Origin: Meandrina meandrites
Lineage: Eukaryota > Cnidaria > Anthozoa > Scleractinia > Meandrinidae
DNA length: 64,000 nt
Direction of reading: 5' to 3'
Assembly (NCBI GenBank): GCA_963693305.1
Contig: OY855915.1
Coordinates: forward strand, 6,996,607-7,060,606
This document shows, in pieces, positions 48,770 to 61,438 of this stretch. The position numbers and the translations under genes are program-made. Position 1 is the first letter of the stretch. Each line of letters starts with the position of its first letter. Below the pieces are notes generated by a model. The model saw nothing but the letters and a program-made list of their open reading frames with translations. It was not told the origin of the DNA and did no database searches.

Positions 48770-51700
48770 TCTGCGAATTTTCTGGTACACCAAGATATAA
48801 ATGTCTCTGCTTGATAATCTATTTAACGAGGTTCCCGACAGTTTCCAGCACCCGTTTTTGAGTTACAAGCGCTCAAAAGGAAAATTAAGGGTGTTTTAAA
48901 CAGGTTAAACTGTTGCTACAGTAACCAGTAATGTCATGGAAATGACCACAACTTGTTCAGAAATGATTTGACATTTGTTTGATATCATTATTGTAGCAGC
49001 AACTAATAAAGATTTGTAGTACTGATCTATCAAAGTTTAAGAGCTTGAAAGTGCTGGAAACCGTTGGGAGCTGCCTTAAATACATGGTAAGGAGAAATTG
49101 TATTTTGCATCAGACTTTAGGGTGTCAATAAGGAAAAGCTTTTACGGCGATATATATGATATGGTTCAAATCTATCTTTGGTTTAAAAATTCTCAAACCA
49201 GTTTGATTTTTATTCCCCTTTGTTTCAGAGTATGAGAATGAATTTGAGACAATGGAAAATAAAATTCAAACTGGTTTGAAAAATTTTAAACCAAAGATAC
49301 ATTTAAGCCACAACATATACAAAAACATAGCAAAATTGTCCCGACTAAAATTATAAGAAATTGATAGAGAACAGTATGGAGAATTTAAATACCGGCATCA
49401 GAAAAGAAAAAGAGACGAGCAGGTCGATTATGGACCCTGATATTGTAGGTTTGCTTTCCATTCGACTGCTTGGAGGACCTCATTCTCTCAAGTGACTGCA
49501 GAATCGACAGTGAATTGCTCTCGAGGCGCGAGGCAGCCACACCACTCTAAAAGCTTTTCAAGGCGTTTTGAGGTGGGAGGGCTTAGATCAGAGAGGGGGG
49601 GGGGGCTTATTCTAAACCATGTATCTGTTAGGGTAATGTAGAGTTCCCTTGTTTTCGTATTCATTGCCATGATCTATATACCTTCAAAGAAAAAGTGAGA
49701 CGGGAAGGAAAGGGGGGCGGGGGCAATCTCAAGAGCGAGCAGTCTCTTTCGTTACCTAGCGTTCGACGCGAAAACACAACTGTAAAATATGGGCGCCACA
49801 TTCATTCCCTCCAAGTCCCCCCCCCCCCCCCCCCCCTCCTGATTTGCATAATGTTAATTTTTCTGGTCGCCCGTAGGATTTCAGGAACAAAAACCGTCTG
49901 CCGTGTCTTATCCGAGTTGTATAATGTCTGTTTGTATCATGCGCCCACAGTACCAAGGGCAGCACTCTTGCGCATGCCATGTAGTCCGTTTTGCCGTCAG
50001 CAGTCTGGCTGAACGAGAGCAAGAAAACACATTGCTAATACGTTGAACTGACAGACGGTTTCCAACTCAACAGTCCAAAACATCTTTTTAATAGAAGACA
50101 GAATAAGAGTTTTTCCCTTAGCACCAAAACCGCCGGACGTTTGAAGAGCTTAAGTTAATTCTCACTAGTCAGTTAGGCCCATTTTATGTGTCGCATTTCA
50201 GTCGCGCCAGATGTAATTCAAATCCCAAAAACTAAAAATAGAAGAAGATGCTTCGATGGTATTGCAGCGAACTTGAATTAAGTAACAACAGCGAGATTTT
50301 TATGGCTTGAAATTACATTCAACAAATCTTAAATTTCTGAAGTATCAGTCAACACGTTTTCTCAAAATTTCACCTCCTCAGCTAAAGGTCATTTGATATG
50401 TGCAATAAATTTTTCAGCTATAAGCTGAAATGCCGTGAAAACAATTCATTTACTTAGCTATTAGTAAAACCCTATTCACATCTCTTTGGTAGAATCTGGA
50501 ACTAGCTTTAGTAAGCATCGTCACATCAACGAAATCAAAACCTTGAAAGTCTGAATTTTAAGAAGTCAAAAATTTAACTTTTTCTTTCTTTCTTTAGTTA
50601 ACAATAAAATTCCTCAAGGAGAAGAACTTTTTCTTCTTCACGTTTCAACTTTGGTGCTAAAAGCGAGTGATTGTATAAAATTGATCAACTTGAATAAATG
50701 TAAAAATAGACGTTTGTGAAATAAATACTTGGTTTAAGAGTTTTTACGATGCCTGGATTTTGAGAGACTCTCCAATCTTTTTAGTTTTAACTTTTGACAT
50801 GGGTGGGTGCTGAAAATATTTGTTTTACCTCTACAATTTATTTATTTGTTTATTTATTTTTAACATTATTTTTTGAGATTTTTTATCACCTTCGGGATTA
50901 TTAGGCACAACTTTCAAGGGAACGTTTCAGTAAAAGTCATCATTTTTATATGCAAATTCACGTGAGATCCATAAAATAGAGTACTATTCATAAAACAGAT
51001 GTTCCTTTTGTTATGAGTGGAAAATAGGAAAGAACAACAAATGAGATATTTAATAAAGGCTATCACTCAAACAGGACCTTTTACTAGGCGCAGGTTAGAG
51101 TTTTATAAAAAAAAAATGCCAATCTCATTTTCGAATGGAAGCTAAAATAATAGATCGCTATAGATGTATGTTTTTTTTAAATAATACACAATATTTAACA
51201 ACAACATTTTCAGTATGTCAAGAACTATTAACTATTATTCGCGTAAGAAAGTAAAAAGTGGAAAATTAGGAAGATAGCCTTGAAAAAAGTAATATTTTTT
51301 TTGAAGAAAAAGAAAACATTAATGTTGACCAAACAAATCTCATAAAATTTGAAGGTGCCATGTTTCACTTATTTGTTTGTGTACGACTTAATGTAGAAAC
51401 AAACACAACCCAGCTATATAACGCCAAGTAAATTGCAATCTCGGCCATGAAAAGGAAATAAAATGAATTAAAGTTCATATTTTTAAAATTTTGAACTTAA
51501 ATTGGAAATCCCGTTGTGATAATGTGTTATTAGCGTGCATTACCTATAGCAATAGTCGTTAATGGCCTGTCTTAAAAGGCGTCAACTGTCTCGTTAGGAC
51601 ATCTATGACATAATATGGAAAAGGATGAAAATACAAAAACACATAGATATATCAGAAATATATATTCGAGCTTAGAAATTTTGTACCCTTTTTACACGAT

Positions 51701-53270
51701 TTTCCAAAGGCAAAGGGGTCGACTCGCACCATTGCTTTATTTTATAAACAGATTTGTCGTGATGAGAAGTGAACTCTAAGTTAGTCGAGGGTGTCTGGTT
51801 TTAAATAAGAAGTAAAATTTCGACTAATGTATCGTAAATATAAAAATATATGAATACTTCCCAAAAAATGTTCGTTTACTAAAACACGGCCAACTAAAAC
51901 GGCAAACGAAGCCAAGTCTAAAATATCTACATTTTGTGAGGATTCTAAAAATAAGTGCACGTGACTATGAGCATATTGTGGAATAATTCTAAATCAATGT
52001 ATTAATGGGTCATAAAATATATTCTTACCTTTTTCTTCGTTCGTAAATCCCGTTTTTAAGTCTTCTTTCACGGGAGAAAATTATTTGTGTTCGCGCCTTA
52101 GTCTTCCGATGACTTTGAGACACTTGAGAATCTTTTTAATCGGTGTCTAGCTTATAATTCCAAGCTCTGCTGTGTGTAATTTACACAATGCTCATTTACA
52201 ACCATTCAATAAAGTTTCTACTAACAGATCTGTAATTACTTCTATGCGCGAGGAAATTATATTCGGAAAATTTAATTTGGCGTTTATCAGGTTTTTGGCT
52301 AAGAGGCTTTAACGGGGAGCCTGCCGCCAAATATTGCCTTTCACATGAAACAATGGATACATAAAACGGCATGAAAAAAATAAATATGAAAAGAGGAGCT
52401 TTCCTTGAAGAGCCGCCAGGTAAAATATGTCAAAAATACCGCGTCACCGAGGTAAATAACCCCAGATACATCATTTCCATTGGTTCTTACACCGTCGTGT
52501 ATACAGATATTATTGCAATGCATTTGCCAGTGATTGTAGATAATTTAAACTAGCATATGACAGATAGATTCAGCAATTTACGCCGGAAAGGGATGTTTTA
52601 TATCAGCTGAATATCATATATGTAAAGAAATAAAAAACTTGGCACTGATATCACCTTTCTGGAATCGGCGCATTTGTTTGTGTAAAACGCGAAATGATTT
52701 TTCAATCAGCAAGAGAATTAAACCTGCAGCTTTTATTTATGCATTTGATGATGTTTGTAGAAAAATTGCGAAACGATCTCTTTACTGCTGAAAGCTGGAA
52801 AGTAGACAATTAGCTCTGAGGTGTTTTTTTTTTCTTTCTTTTAACAAAAAAGGGTTTGAAAAATAATCTACGTGTAAATTTCCCTCTGAGCGTTAGTCCT
52901 AGAAAACAAACGAGGACCACACGAGGAAATAGTTACAATTCAGTGTTAAAATAATGTTTTTAAACATCAAAATGTTGTATTATCCACAATAGGGTTACAG
53001 TTTTCCCGATCCGTTTTAATATAAACATCATTTGGCGCGAGAAAGGTTTATGTGAGTCCCAGATTACCTCACTTTTATGTGTTCTATGAAAAGGGCAGTT
53101 TATTCTCACGTTTTCTTGATGCCAAGCTTCTACCTAGAATTTAAAAAAAAAAAAAACGTTTGGATGCAGAGGACCACGCAACGAAGAATAAAACTACTTG
53201 ACTTGTCTATTACCGGATCTCTTGTTAAAGAAATGCTCGTACCAGACGTCACGTTAAGTGCAGATAAAAT
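48770..53270. other. Gene-poor stretch
   Basis: Beyond the hairpin at 49174-49299 and C/G runs near 49595 and 49818 I see no supported gene. The DNA is AT-rich with short random frames. Confidence 0.4.
49174..49299. repeat. Hairpin-forming inverted repeat
   Basis: ATCTTTGGTTTAAAAATT..CAAACCAGTTTGA on the left is answered by TCAAACTGGTTTGAAAAATT and TTTAAACCAAAGAT on the right, with a loop of about 45 bases. No other feature is visible. Confidence 0.7.
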
Positions 53271-53280
53271 CAAATTGATC

Positions 53281-53424
53281 GCAAGGCTGGTACTACGGCA
53301 AAATTTATTGGCCACTATTTATAAATGTATATCCTTATTCAAATTTTAGAGCCTGGCCCTGAAGAAGAACTAGTTGAAATATTGGCAAATAAATTTTGCC
53401 TTTCTGCCGTAGTACCAGCCTTGT
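53281..53424. repeat. Hairpin-forming inverted repeat
   Basis: The arms CAAGGCTGGTACTACGGCA and TGCCGTAGTACCAGCCTTG are perfect inverses. They extend inward with AAATTTATTGGC against a diverged copy interrupted by a short insertion. Confidence 0.7.
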
Positions 53425-53590
53425 AATCAGTTTGTTTTTTCTTCTACCAAAGTTAGATCTTTTATTTTTTTGCGTGACTTAACTCTTAAACCGACGCCAT
53501 TTCCTCTGTCTCTAATATCTAGTTTGCTATCTTCAGGAAACAAGATTGCTATTAAGATTGTTCAAACAACGTTGTTTCATCCAGGTGATT

Positions 53591-53690
53591 CCAGGGGCGT
53601 TGCTAAGGGGGTCCTCGGGTGCCACATAAGATGATTGTTTAAGTAAACAACATACAAACCTTAAACATTCAGGTGAACTGCCCTTGAAAA
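53591..53690. repeat. Fragment of a repeat shared with 6573-6690
   Basis: CAGGGGC, then GGGGGTCCTCGGGTGC, then TTTAAGTAAACAACATACAAA and TTCAGGTG occur in the same order at 6573-6690, where the middle is expanded into G and C runs. It is a dispersed repeat without visible ends. Confidence 0.45.
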
Positions 53691-54528
53691 AATGGTCTAT
53701 TTAGATCGTCGACTTGGTACAACCTACTGCAGGAAACATTAGAAGCCGATTGTTTCGTAAATCAAAGTTACTATTACTACCTTACTCGACAAAAAAAAAT
53801 ATTCCAGGTATTTTATTAGCCTTTCGTGTCGGAGATGTTTCCCCGACGTGTTAGTAAAGGTTGTGGCTTTTCAGATATAGTAACCTCGGGCTAGGGAACC
53901 GGATGAATATAGCATTTAAAACCCGACTAATGGCGTTAACATATTTGAGCAAGCATTACCACCTGAGGCTATCCCACTCCATATGGTCATCACATAAAGT
54001 ATATTCAGAAGAAACTTTATAGTGATATGGATTAAGCAAGAGGCTATCAAAATATAAAAGAAAAGTTATTAACACGTCTGGTGTCAGAATATACTTTATT
54101 CGGAATCAGAAATAACTCTTGTTGGAAAAGTTTTCTTCAGCTGAGATTTAACTGAAAGAAGTTTATTGCAAAGCTGTTAAGAGTAGAGCAGGTGATTTCT
54201 TTACGACCGAAAGATACAAATGAAGGCCAATTTTAATTTAGCTTGGCTTGTACGCGTGTACGAGCTGGTGCACTTGATTTCAAAGTTCTTGACAATTTCT
54301 GTAAAATCTGCATTCAAAAGGCTAAACGTCTCCACGTTGTGAGAGCTCCTGTTCTTTTAGCAATGTGATACGATAAGCCTATTACACAACATATCTATCG
54401 CTCACAAGACGACCGCTGGTTGTTAAAATTGCGCCTTCGTTCGCTTTCCCGCGACCTTTCCCGCCATTTTGATTTTTGATTTTTGATATGCGATAAGAGA
54501 AATATTTATAAGCGAGTTATAGTTAGTT

Positions 54529-55839
54529 ATGGCTTCCTTCCAGGAAAACTGGCTAACCGTAGAAGATTCCATTGGACACAGAGGTATTTTCTTGTTCAAT
54601 AACGACTTACTTAGCGATGTAAACCTTGTTGTTAGAGCCTCGAGTGGCGAAGGCGAGCCTAAAGCAAAGCAAACCAAGATGGCGATTCCTGCTCACAAGT
54701 TTGTGTTGTCGATGTGTAGTCCTGTGTTTTTTGCCATGTTTTGTGGGAAGATGGCTTTGAGAGCGAAATCTGTTGATCTGCCAGACTGCGACTACGAGGG
54801 AGTGTTGGAAATGCTGCGATACATGTACGGCGGGCAGGCAGAATTAAACGAAAGCAATGTGATGCCAGTGCTGTACGTGGCAAAGAAATACATCGTTACG
54901 TCACTCGCTGATGAATGCATTCGGTTTCTGCAAAGAAATTTGGATCCAGAAAACGTGTTTACTGTACTACCGCATGCTCAGCAATATGATGAAAAGATTC
55001 TTTTGGATCAATGCTGGGATTTGATTGACAGAGAAACTGAAGAGATCGTGAAATCAGAGGATTTCGCGACAATTGAGAAATCTTTACTTGAAGAAATTGT
55101 CAAGAGAGATACATTGACAATCAAAGAGGTAGAGCTGTTTAAAGCTGTTGATCTCTGGGCTACAAAAGAATGCGAGCGGCAAGGATTGACACCAGACGGC
55201 AACGTAAAAAGAAGAATTCTTGGTGTGACGATTGTGGAACAAATTCGTTTTCCGGTAATGAAGGAGAAAGAATTTGCTAGTGTTGTGCTTGACAGTGGAA
55301 TACTAAACCCACAAGAAGTTGTTAACATGATGAAACATTTTAATTCTGTGTTAACCTCGCCAGTGAGTTTCCATGGAGACAAAAGGGCTGGTGCTCTTCT
55401 ATCATTTTTTCGATTTGCTTCCGTTGGCTGTTGCTCTGAAATTGATGATAAAGAGTGCCTTTCATTGGATGTAAATAAAGACATAGTGCTGCATGGAATT
55501 CGACTATTTGGCCGTGAAAATAGTGAATATGAAGTGACTTTGACTGTGACAGAATTGGAATTAGGTGGTGTAATCGTCAAAAAATCTGGAAAATTCACTT
55601 CTGTTCTGGTACATAAAAAAGCTTTTTCCTATTATGGGTTTGATGTAATGTTTGATCCAGTTAACTTGAGAAAAGAGTTTAGTTATTTAATCAAGGCAAA
55701 GATAAAAGGCCCTCGTCGTACATTTTGCGGGAAACAAAGTTACTTTTGTGTTACAGAACGTGATGTGAGATCTTTGTTTCAGAGTGCTTATAAGAAACCT
55801 TGTAGACAATTTCCAGAGATTTGGTTTAAGTTATCTTGA
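54529..55839 (+). CDS. BTB-BACK-PHR domain protein (BTBD6-like), intronless
   Basis: A 436-codon single-exon gene starts at the ATG at 54529 (MASFQENWLTVEDSIG). Residues about 25-125 are a BTB/POZ domain (LLSDVNLVVRA, PAHKFVLSMCSPVFFAMFCG, VLEMLRYMYGG). A BACK region follows at about 130-240 (HAQQYDEKILLDQCWDLID, ELFKAVDLWATKECERQG). A PHR domain takes up about 290-436 (FRFASVGC, ISFDV-like DVMFDPVNLRKEFSY, PEIWFKL at the end). Order and length match BTBD3/BTBD6-type proteins, which serve as cullin-3 substrate adaptors; the target is unknown. Absence of introns suggests an ancient or recent retrocopy origin. A near-identical disrupted relative lies 7.6 kb downstream on the same strand. Confidence 0.93.
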   Translation: MASFQENWLTVEDSIGHRGIFLFNNDLLSDVNLVVRASSGEGEPKAKQTKMAIPAHKFVLSMCSPVFFAMFCGKMALRAKSVDLPDCDYEGVLEMLRYMYGGQAELNESNVMPVLYVAKKYIVTSLADECIRFLQRNLDPENVFTVLPHAQQYDEKILLDQCWDLIDRETEEIVKSEDFATIEKSLLEEIVKRDTLTIKEVELFKAVDLWATKECERQGLTPDGNVKRRILGVTIVEQIRFPVMKEKEFASVVLDSGILNPQEVVNMMKHFNSVLTSPVSFHGDKRAGALLSFFRFASVGCCSEIDDKECLSLDVNKDIVLHGIRLFGRENSEYEVTLTVTELELGGVIVKKSGKFTSVLVHKKAFSYYGFDVMFDPVNLRKEFSYLIKAKIKGPRRTFCGKQSYFCVTERDVRSLFQSAYKKPCRQFPEIWFKLS

Positions 55840-56674
55840 TTCACAAAGCATTGATTTTTATGGTTGCAACTGTGGACAGAAGCAATGCTGATCAATATTT
55901 TTTTTATGGTAGCCTTGTAGTACCAACTTTTCTGGGTTTAGATATAGTGCCTCCTGACTCTCTTTCATGAAAGCAGCTATAGCAAGTGCATTGTAGACCT
56001 GCCAACCTTCCTTCAGTTTGAATGCAAGACTTGAGTGCCTTGTGTTGTTGTCGTACAGTTTCACCTTGAAATTTTAGTCTGCATTAGAGACAAATAGTTC
56101 ATCAGCTGTGAGGGCTAGTAAATTTGTGATGAGCAAAAAAGGAAGAAAACTGTAAAACTTTCAGGCTAATCCAGACACAAGAAAATCAAAATGCATTTGT
56201 CTGTACTACAGCCCTAACCTTTAGGTCTACAGTTGTTATAAAAAAAAAAGTTTTAAGTCTTGAGGCACAAGGCCCCTGGCTCTTACAGATTTTTGTTGTT
56301 TGGTAAGTTCACAGGTCTGCTGAAAATGAGTGCTGCAAGTTTCCCAAACTTCAAATTTCATTTTTTAGGCACTTGATATGCTCTCATGATAGAGCAATTA
56401 TAATGAATACCTAATAGTTATTTTCTAGCACATTTACTGGATTTAGTTGCTTGGATTGTATGAACAATGTATATTCGGAGCCAGTGAAGTACAATCCTAA
56501 ACTATATAGAAGCTTGTTTCACCGTTTTGTTTTTCCTTTTTATCCTGTTACTTGTTGTAAGGTTTAATTTTTTTATATGTATATATTTTTTTAAAGCAGT
56601 ATTTACAATTGGCCCATTGTGATTGAATGGTTTTGGTTTTATGAGTCATTTAGAAGACCATACTTGTTATTTTT

Positions 56675-56680
56675 AATAAA
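56675..56680 (+). terminator. Candidate polyadenylation signal of the BTB gene
   Basis: AATAAA lies about 835 bases past the stop codon at 55837-55839, within AT-rich DNA. The intervening sequence has no repeat I recognise and would be 3' untranslated region. Confidence 0.35.
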
Positions 56681-56877
56681 ACTTGTTTATAAATAAGCAT
56701 GTTACCCTAAGTTGTTAGCCAACAATAATTTCTTTTTCTGTGTAAAATATTTTACTAAATAACAAAATTAGATTATAGTTATTATATAGTTTTCAGAAGA
56801 AAAATTGTTTAATAAGTTTGTTGAACATGATTATTAGTGAAACAGTTGTCTGGGGAAAGACTTCTCAGTGTTGTTTT

Positions 56878-57192
56878 GATAACCTAGTTAGTAGCTTTAT
56901 TATCCAACACAGCTTCGTAGAGTACAAATAACGCGCGAAACGAATACAAATATCACACGATATTTGTACTCGTCTCATTCCCCCGGCCGCGCGAATGGTA
57001 AAATAACCTTGGCAAGTCAGAATTTTGGGGAAACGAAAACGTTGGATAATAAATCTCTTATTAGACATTTTAGTGTGTAGTATCGCTGTAAATTTTTACT
57101 CATTTGTATTTTGACTCGCCCTTCGGGCTCGCCAAAATACTGCATGACTAGTAAAAATATACAGCGATACTACACACTAAAATGTCTAATAA
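56878..57192. repeat. Repeat family D, copy 2, ending in a near-perfect palindrome
   Basis: Modules of 4331-4610 recur in inverse order. The right part is a foldback: CTTATTAGACATTTTAGTGT at 57057 is mirrored by ACACTAAAATGTCTAATAAG ending at 57192. An inner pair GACTCGCCCTTCGGGCTCGCC sits at the centre. No coding capacity. Confidence 0.7.
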
Positions 57193-57467
57193 GATATATA
57201 TCTTCCACTCAAAGTCTTTATTTTACACAGACAAAACAACACAGAACATAAAATAACATATACATAATTTTTTTTAGAGATATATACATATATTACAATA
57301 TATTTCATAGAAAAAAAAAATTGGTTTGCTTACATTATTATTCTTTGAAGTGATCTTTAAAATGTTATTTATCAACGGAACCTGTAGCATTTTGGTCTCA
57401 AATCTAGATGATTATACGGTTATCACATGACCAATTGCAACTTGTGAACTTCCGTAGGTGGTATTTA

Positions 57468-57710
57468 ACAATTATTCCATGGGTGTGCATTGGGACATGA
57501 GATGGTAGTAGATAGGCTGAAACTATCACATATCGGAAATAATCCAACAAGTGCAAGTCAAATAATTACAATATTTGAACTTCCCGGCTGTTTTTGCTGA
57601 CGCATTCAGCTACCATATTTGTGGTTCGTGGTATATTAGCTCATATACCATGGCCTGTAAACCAATCAAAACTCAGGAAATGCAAGTGATGGCTAGTTTT
57701 AATGAATAAC
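57468..57710. repeat. Repeat family B, copy 2
   Basis: It matches 3560-3850 in order: ACAATTATTCCA, ATGAGATGGTAG, CCCGGCTGTTTTTG, TTGTGGTTCGTGGTATAT and AGCTCATATACCAT. It is more diverged, with the first hairpin damaged. Confidence 0.55.
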
Positions 57711-57916
57711 AAAATACTGCTGTTTTCACGAAGGTTCAGTAGGAAGGTTAAGTTTTTTTATATTCACTGATGTAAGAGTTTACATAAAGGATGTTCTGTT
57801 TACAAGACTCTTGATTCGATAATGTGCCATGGATGATATTAAAAGATTAAATTTGCATAAAAAGTGAGGTGTCCTTACTTTTTATGGCATTGTGAATTTT
57901 GTTGTTTATGATAGAA

Positions 57917-57942
57917 TGATTGATTGATTGATTGATTGATTG
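57917..57942. repeat. (GATT)n microsatellite
   Basis: About six consecutive ATTG/GATT units, followed by AACAAACAAACGAATGAATGA, a run of related tetranucleotides. Confidence 0.85.
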
Positions 57943-58187
57943 AACAAACAAACGAATGAATGAATCAAACAATTCAGTACATGTTCAAATAAAAACAAGC
58001 GAAACAATAGTGAATATTGATTATAAAAACAGATATCTAAAGCAGAGTTGTTAGGATGACTCTGTAACAGACTGATTTACCCGTGAAATAGTTATTACAT
58101 TATTAATCACAAGTATAACAAAATTCTCGAATCTGATTGGTTCTTAGCACGCCCTATTTTTTACCAAATTGGAGCGCCGCGGCTAAA

Positions 58188-58247
58188 GTGTCCAATAACG
58201 AAGTGTCCAATAACAAGGTGTCCAATAACAGGGTGTCCAATAACAAA
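58188..58247. repeat. Four tandem 15-bp units
   Basis: GTGTCCAATAAC followed by GAA, AAG, AGG and AAA: four exact-length copies differing only in the last three bases. They adjoin a region typical of foldback repeats. Confidence 0.9.
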
Positions 58248-58398
58248 GTTCGCTTGCTGCGCATGCGCGCGCTCTTTATTTGGTTCCTTGTTGTGATCTT
58301 CAAGAATGGCTTTTTAGGCCTTAGTGATGATAAATCCTGAGTAGGCTTCGCTTTATCTAATTTTTTCTCAAATTTTGTTATACTTATGATTAATTGGT

Positions 58399-58536
58399 AA
58401 TAGGACTTCGTGTCGTCCAATTCTGTCTGTAATCAAACTCGTGATTAAACAAATCGGACTCCCGCTACGCGGTCGTCCGATTTTGTTAATCACTCGTATG
58501 ATTACAGACCGAATTGGACTCCACTCAGTCCTATTA
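58399..58536. repeat. Long imperfect palindrome
   Basis: The left arm (58399-58459: AATAGGACTTCG..., TCTGTAATCA, GTGATTAAACAAATCGGAC) is inverted in the right arm (58474-58536: GTCCGATTTTGTTAATCAC, TGATTACAGA, GTCCTATT). A 14-base GC-rich loop separates them. Confidence 0.8.
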
Positions 58537-59833
58537 CCTTTACTTAACACTAATTCCATTATTTTATTTTATTTAGTTTTGACTGTTTGCACTCTTACTG
58601 CTAAGAGTAAATGCCAGGGTAACTCGGAAACGGATGTTGGGTGGACAAACCTATCTGGGTGTTTTTGTGAATAACATTCCACTCTCGCCTTAGAATATAT
58701 ATATCCCCTATATTACGGACTCTTGCTATAACAAACAAAATCCAAATTTGGATAAAAGCTTAAGAGTTTTGACAGGAAACGAATCCCGCTATTACGGATC
58801 CGGAGCATGTCCGTTCAATAAGCGCATATAAGAATGGTGCACAGCCTTTCTGGTTCCTTGGGTGGCCGGTTAATACTTTTAATTTCCAAATTTGGAGTTT
58901 CTAAGAGGATCCAGAAAGGGAGAGAGCAGGGGAGGGTTATAAATCCCATTTCCCAGCCCAAATATTTTCCAAATCGCATTTCTTTTTGCTCTATTCCCAT
59001 ACTTTTGTTCGTTATTCCCAGTCCCAGTAACCCAAATTTCATTTTCCAAGTAAAAATATGGCAAATTTTCTTAGACCTTCTTTCTAAGTTAACGAAGATA
59101 AGCAAGATTAATTAAACAGTTGGGAACATATATATTTCCAATATTTTCGGAAGGCACGGCCTTCCTTCAGGGTATTACAGAGAAAGAATATAGGAAGTAC
59201 GATATAACAAGTTAATAATGACAAAAGACTAGACGCGGCTAAGAGATAAGTAACGGTAGAAAACAAAAAGTTAAACATTGAAATTTAAAAGTATAGAGAA
59301 ACGCCACTGTATGAAATGCTGTTGGGGGGGGGAGGGAAACATGTTGGACAGATCAAAATTTCTGTAAGTCCCCCCTCCCCTCTAGGCCATGTAGGAAGCA
59401 AGTGGTCCCCCTTCTTTCTTCAATATTAACGTGATGACTCCCCTCCCCCCACCTCATATGCCTTAAAGGTCAAATGAACCAAAATGTCGAATTTTTTTTG
59501 GCCAACTTGTTGATTAAGAACCAAATAAACATATTCCAAAATTTCCAAGTGATTGGACTGTGCAAAACAGAGAAATTTCAAGTTGAAAAATGCTTATTTT
59601 AGGCCTTCATAATCGTAGAGCGCTCGGGAAAATTGTCGAGAAATTTTCGGAACTTAAAACTGTGACGTCATTATTGGTGTGCTGTGAAATTGCGGGAAAT
59701 TCAAAGTCTTTCAGTCAAACTGCTTAAATAATTCTAAGTCGAAAGTAAATACGTTTAAGTTTCCAGCAAATTCAAAGCTCAGGAAACAATAGCTTTTGAA
59801 AATGAAATAAAAAGAATTTAAGCCAGAACTGTC

Positions 59834-60050
59834 GCATTTGTGCGGTTCATTTTACCGAAGACTGCTTCAGAGAAAATCTGGCGATACGTAGGTTTCTGGT
59901 TCTGATTTCAAGTCGCTCAGACTCCACCACAAAGAGGTTGCTATGCCGACTAGTTTTTTTGTTCGGAAAAGAAATCACGGGGAAGAATGCCTCCCGAAGC
60001 ACAAAGGTCCCCCTGTCCGTTCGGCTTTTGCTAAACGAAGGAAGTTAGAG
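59834..60050 (+). pseudogene. THAP-domain remnant with a frameshift
   Basis: One frame reads CAVHFTEDCF, the typical C-x-x-H-F end of a THAP zinc finger. After a +1 shift and a stop in the other frame, the sequence continues RLHHKEVAMPTSFF, matching the THAP motif R-L-x(3-4)-A-V-P-T. A basic stretch KRRKLE ends at a GTATGC donor. THAP domains occur in host genes and in P-element and Kolobok transposases. With no catalytic domain seen, this is a relic. Confidence 0.5.
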
Positions 60051-61160
60051 GTATGCATTTTACACCTGATTATGATTATTAGCACTTTTACTTTGTTGCT
60101 TTGGCTGGTCATGATCAAGTATTAGAATTTAAATTTGTTAGTTCAATATCCTCGCCAAATAATTTGCTTCCATGCATGCACGTGCTTTTTGACGCGTATA
60201 AAATTATGCTTCAAAGGTTGTATTTATGTTGGGTTTACAATCGTTAATTTCGAGCACTAAATAACAGGCACCGGCTAAATAAATATGGACCAAAAACAGC
60301 TAATACAATCAGAACTCACAGTGTCCACAGGAACAGTGTGTAAACGCTCTGTACTTATTTCAACATTAAATTTTCCTTCAGTTGAAAAATAAAATGACAC
60401 GAATTTATTCATTGAAAGTTTTTACCCTGCGTGATGCTTTTGCAGTTTCGAATTTGCATTGAGACATATCCTTACATTCAAGTTAAATTTTTGAGTACAA
60501 ATTTATTTTTGTGTTTTGTGTGACTCTCGAGTACGGAAAAGAATCAGTGAATTCAATCTTCGATGTGGCTTTTGGCCACATCCTATGCAAGCCGCATACG
60601 TCCTGATAAGAATTACGTGCAAATCCAAAAAACTGCATTTCACTTGGGGTATATAACAAAATTGATTGTTCTATACCAAGCTGAACAGACTGATGATTTT
60701 TGTATACCATCCAGTGTTTGAAAACCTCCTATATCGTACAATGCTCACAATTTTACTCAGTGCTTTGATAATTATTAATCTTTGAAACTGGATTCCAATG
60801 TACTAAAAAATATAACAACAATGTTCAAAAAAAGCTTAGATCCTTTCAGAATTATTTGAATTATTCCTTCCATTTCAGTGCGCGGTCATTTTGGAAACGT
60901 TTTCGTGAAGTCTTCGGAAATCGCCGTAGTTTTTGCTATAGTTCGCACTTTAAGGCTCAGGAAGCAAAATTTCGCCTTAAAGGAGAAGTTCACTCCAGAA
61001 TGGCCATTTATTTTCTTTACGCCAATAAATGTTTATACAAAAATATGTTATTCACCAAAATTTCAGCTTCCAACGAGCGCTAAATCCCTACGAAATCTTT
61101 CTCCAAAGTAGCCCAAAATTCGACAACTGAACGCCGCCATCTTGGAGCTAGTAATGTATG

Positions 61161-61438
61161 CGTGACGTCAAAGAGCTCAGCCTGAAGTTTAGCGGGAAAA
61201 TTTAAATACTTCAAACTCCTTGTTTCTTTGAAGTGGCTTTTGTTTATCAAAATGCCTGTCTGAAAGGAAAGGAAAGAAAAGGTGAAAGGTTTTTTTGTAT
61301 CTCTTGGAGCACTGTTTGAGAAACATGGAGCTGCACAAACAGGCATTTTGACAAACAAAAGCCACTACAAAGAAACAAGGAGTTTCGAGTATTTAAATTT
61401 TCCCGCTTAACGTCAGGCTGAGCTCTTTGACGTCACGT
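61161..61438. repeat. Inverted repeat with about 100-bp arms
   Basis: TGACGTCAAAGAGCTCAGCC and following bases (61163-61262) are mirrored at 61334-61435 (ending GGCTGAGCTCTTTGACGTCA). They share ACAGGCATTTTG, CAAACAAAAGCCACT and TTTAAATTTTCCCGC-type blocks. The loop is about 70 bases. It is probably the foldback part of a mobile element. Confidence 0.7.

Noticed and set aside
53077..53349. Plus-strand frame ending near 53349
   Set aside because: Its end runs into one arm of an inverted repeat and the front contains a poly-Lys run from an A tract; no protein family seen.
54503..54515. TATA-like ATATTTATAAG before the BTB gene
   Set aside because: It is only about 15-25 bases before the ATG, so transcription from it would start at or after the start codon.
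55858..56064. Minus-strand 68-codon frame after the BTB gene
   Set aside because: Lies in the likely 3' untranslated region, with no recognisable domain.
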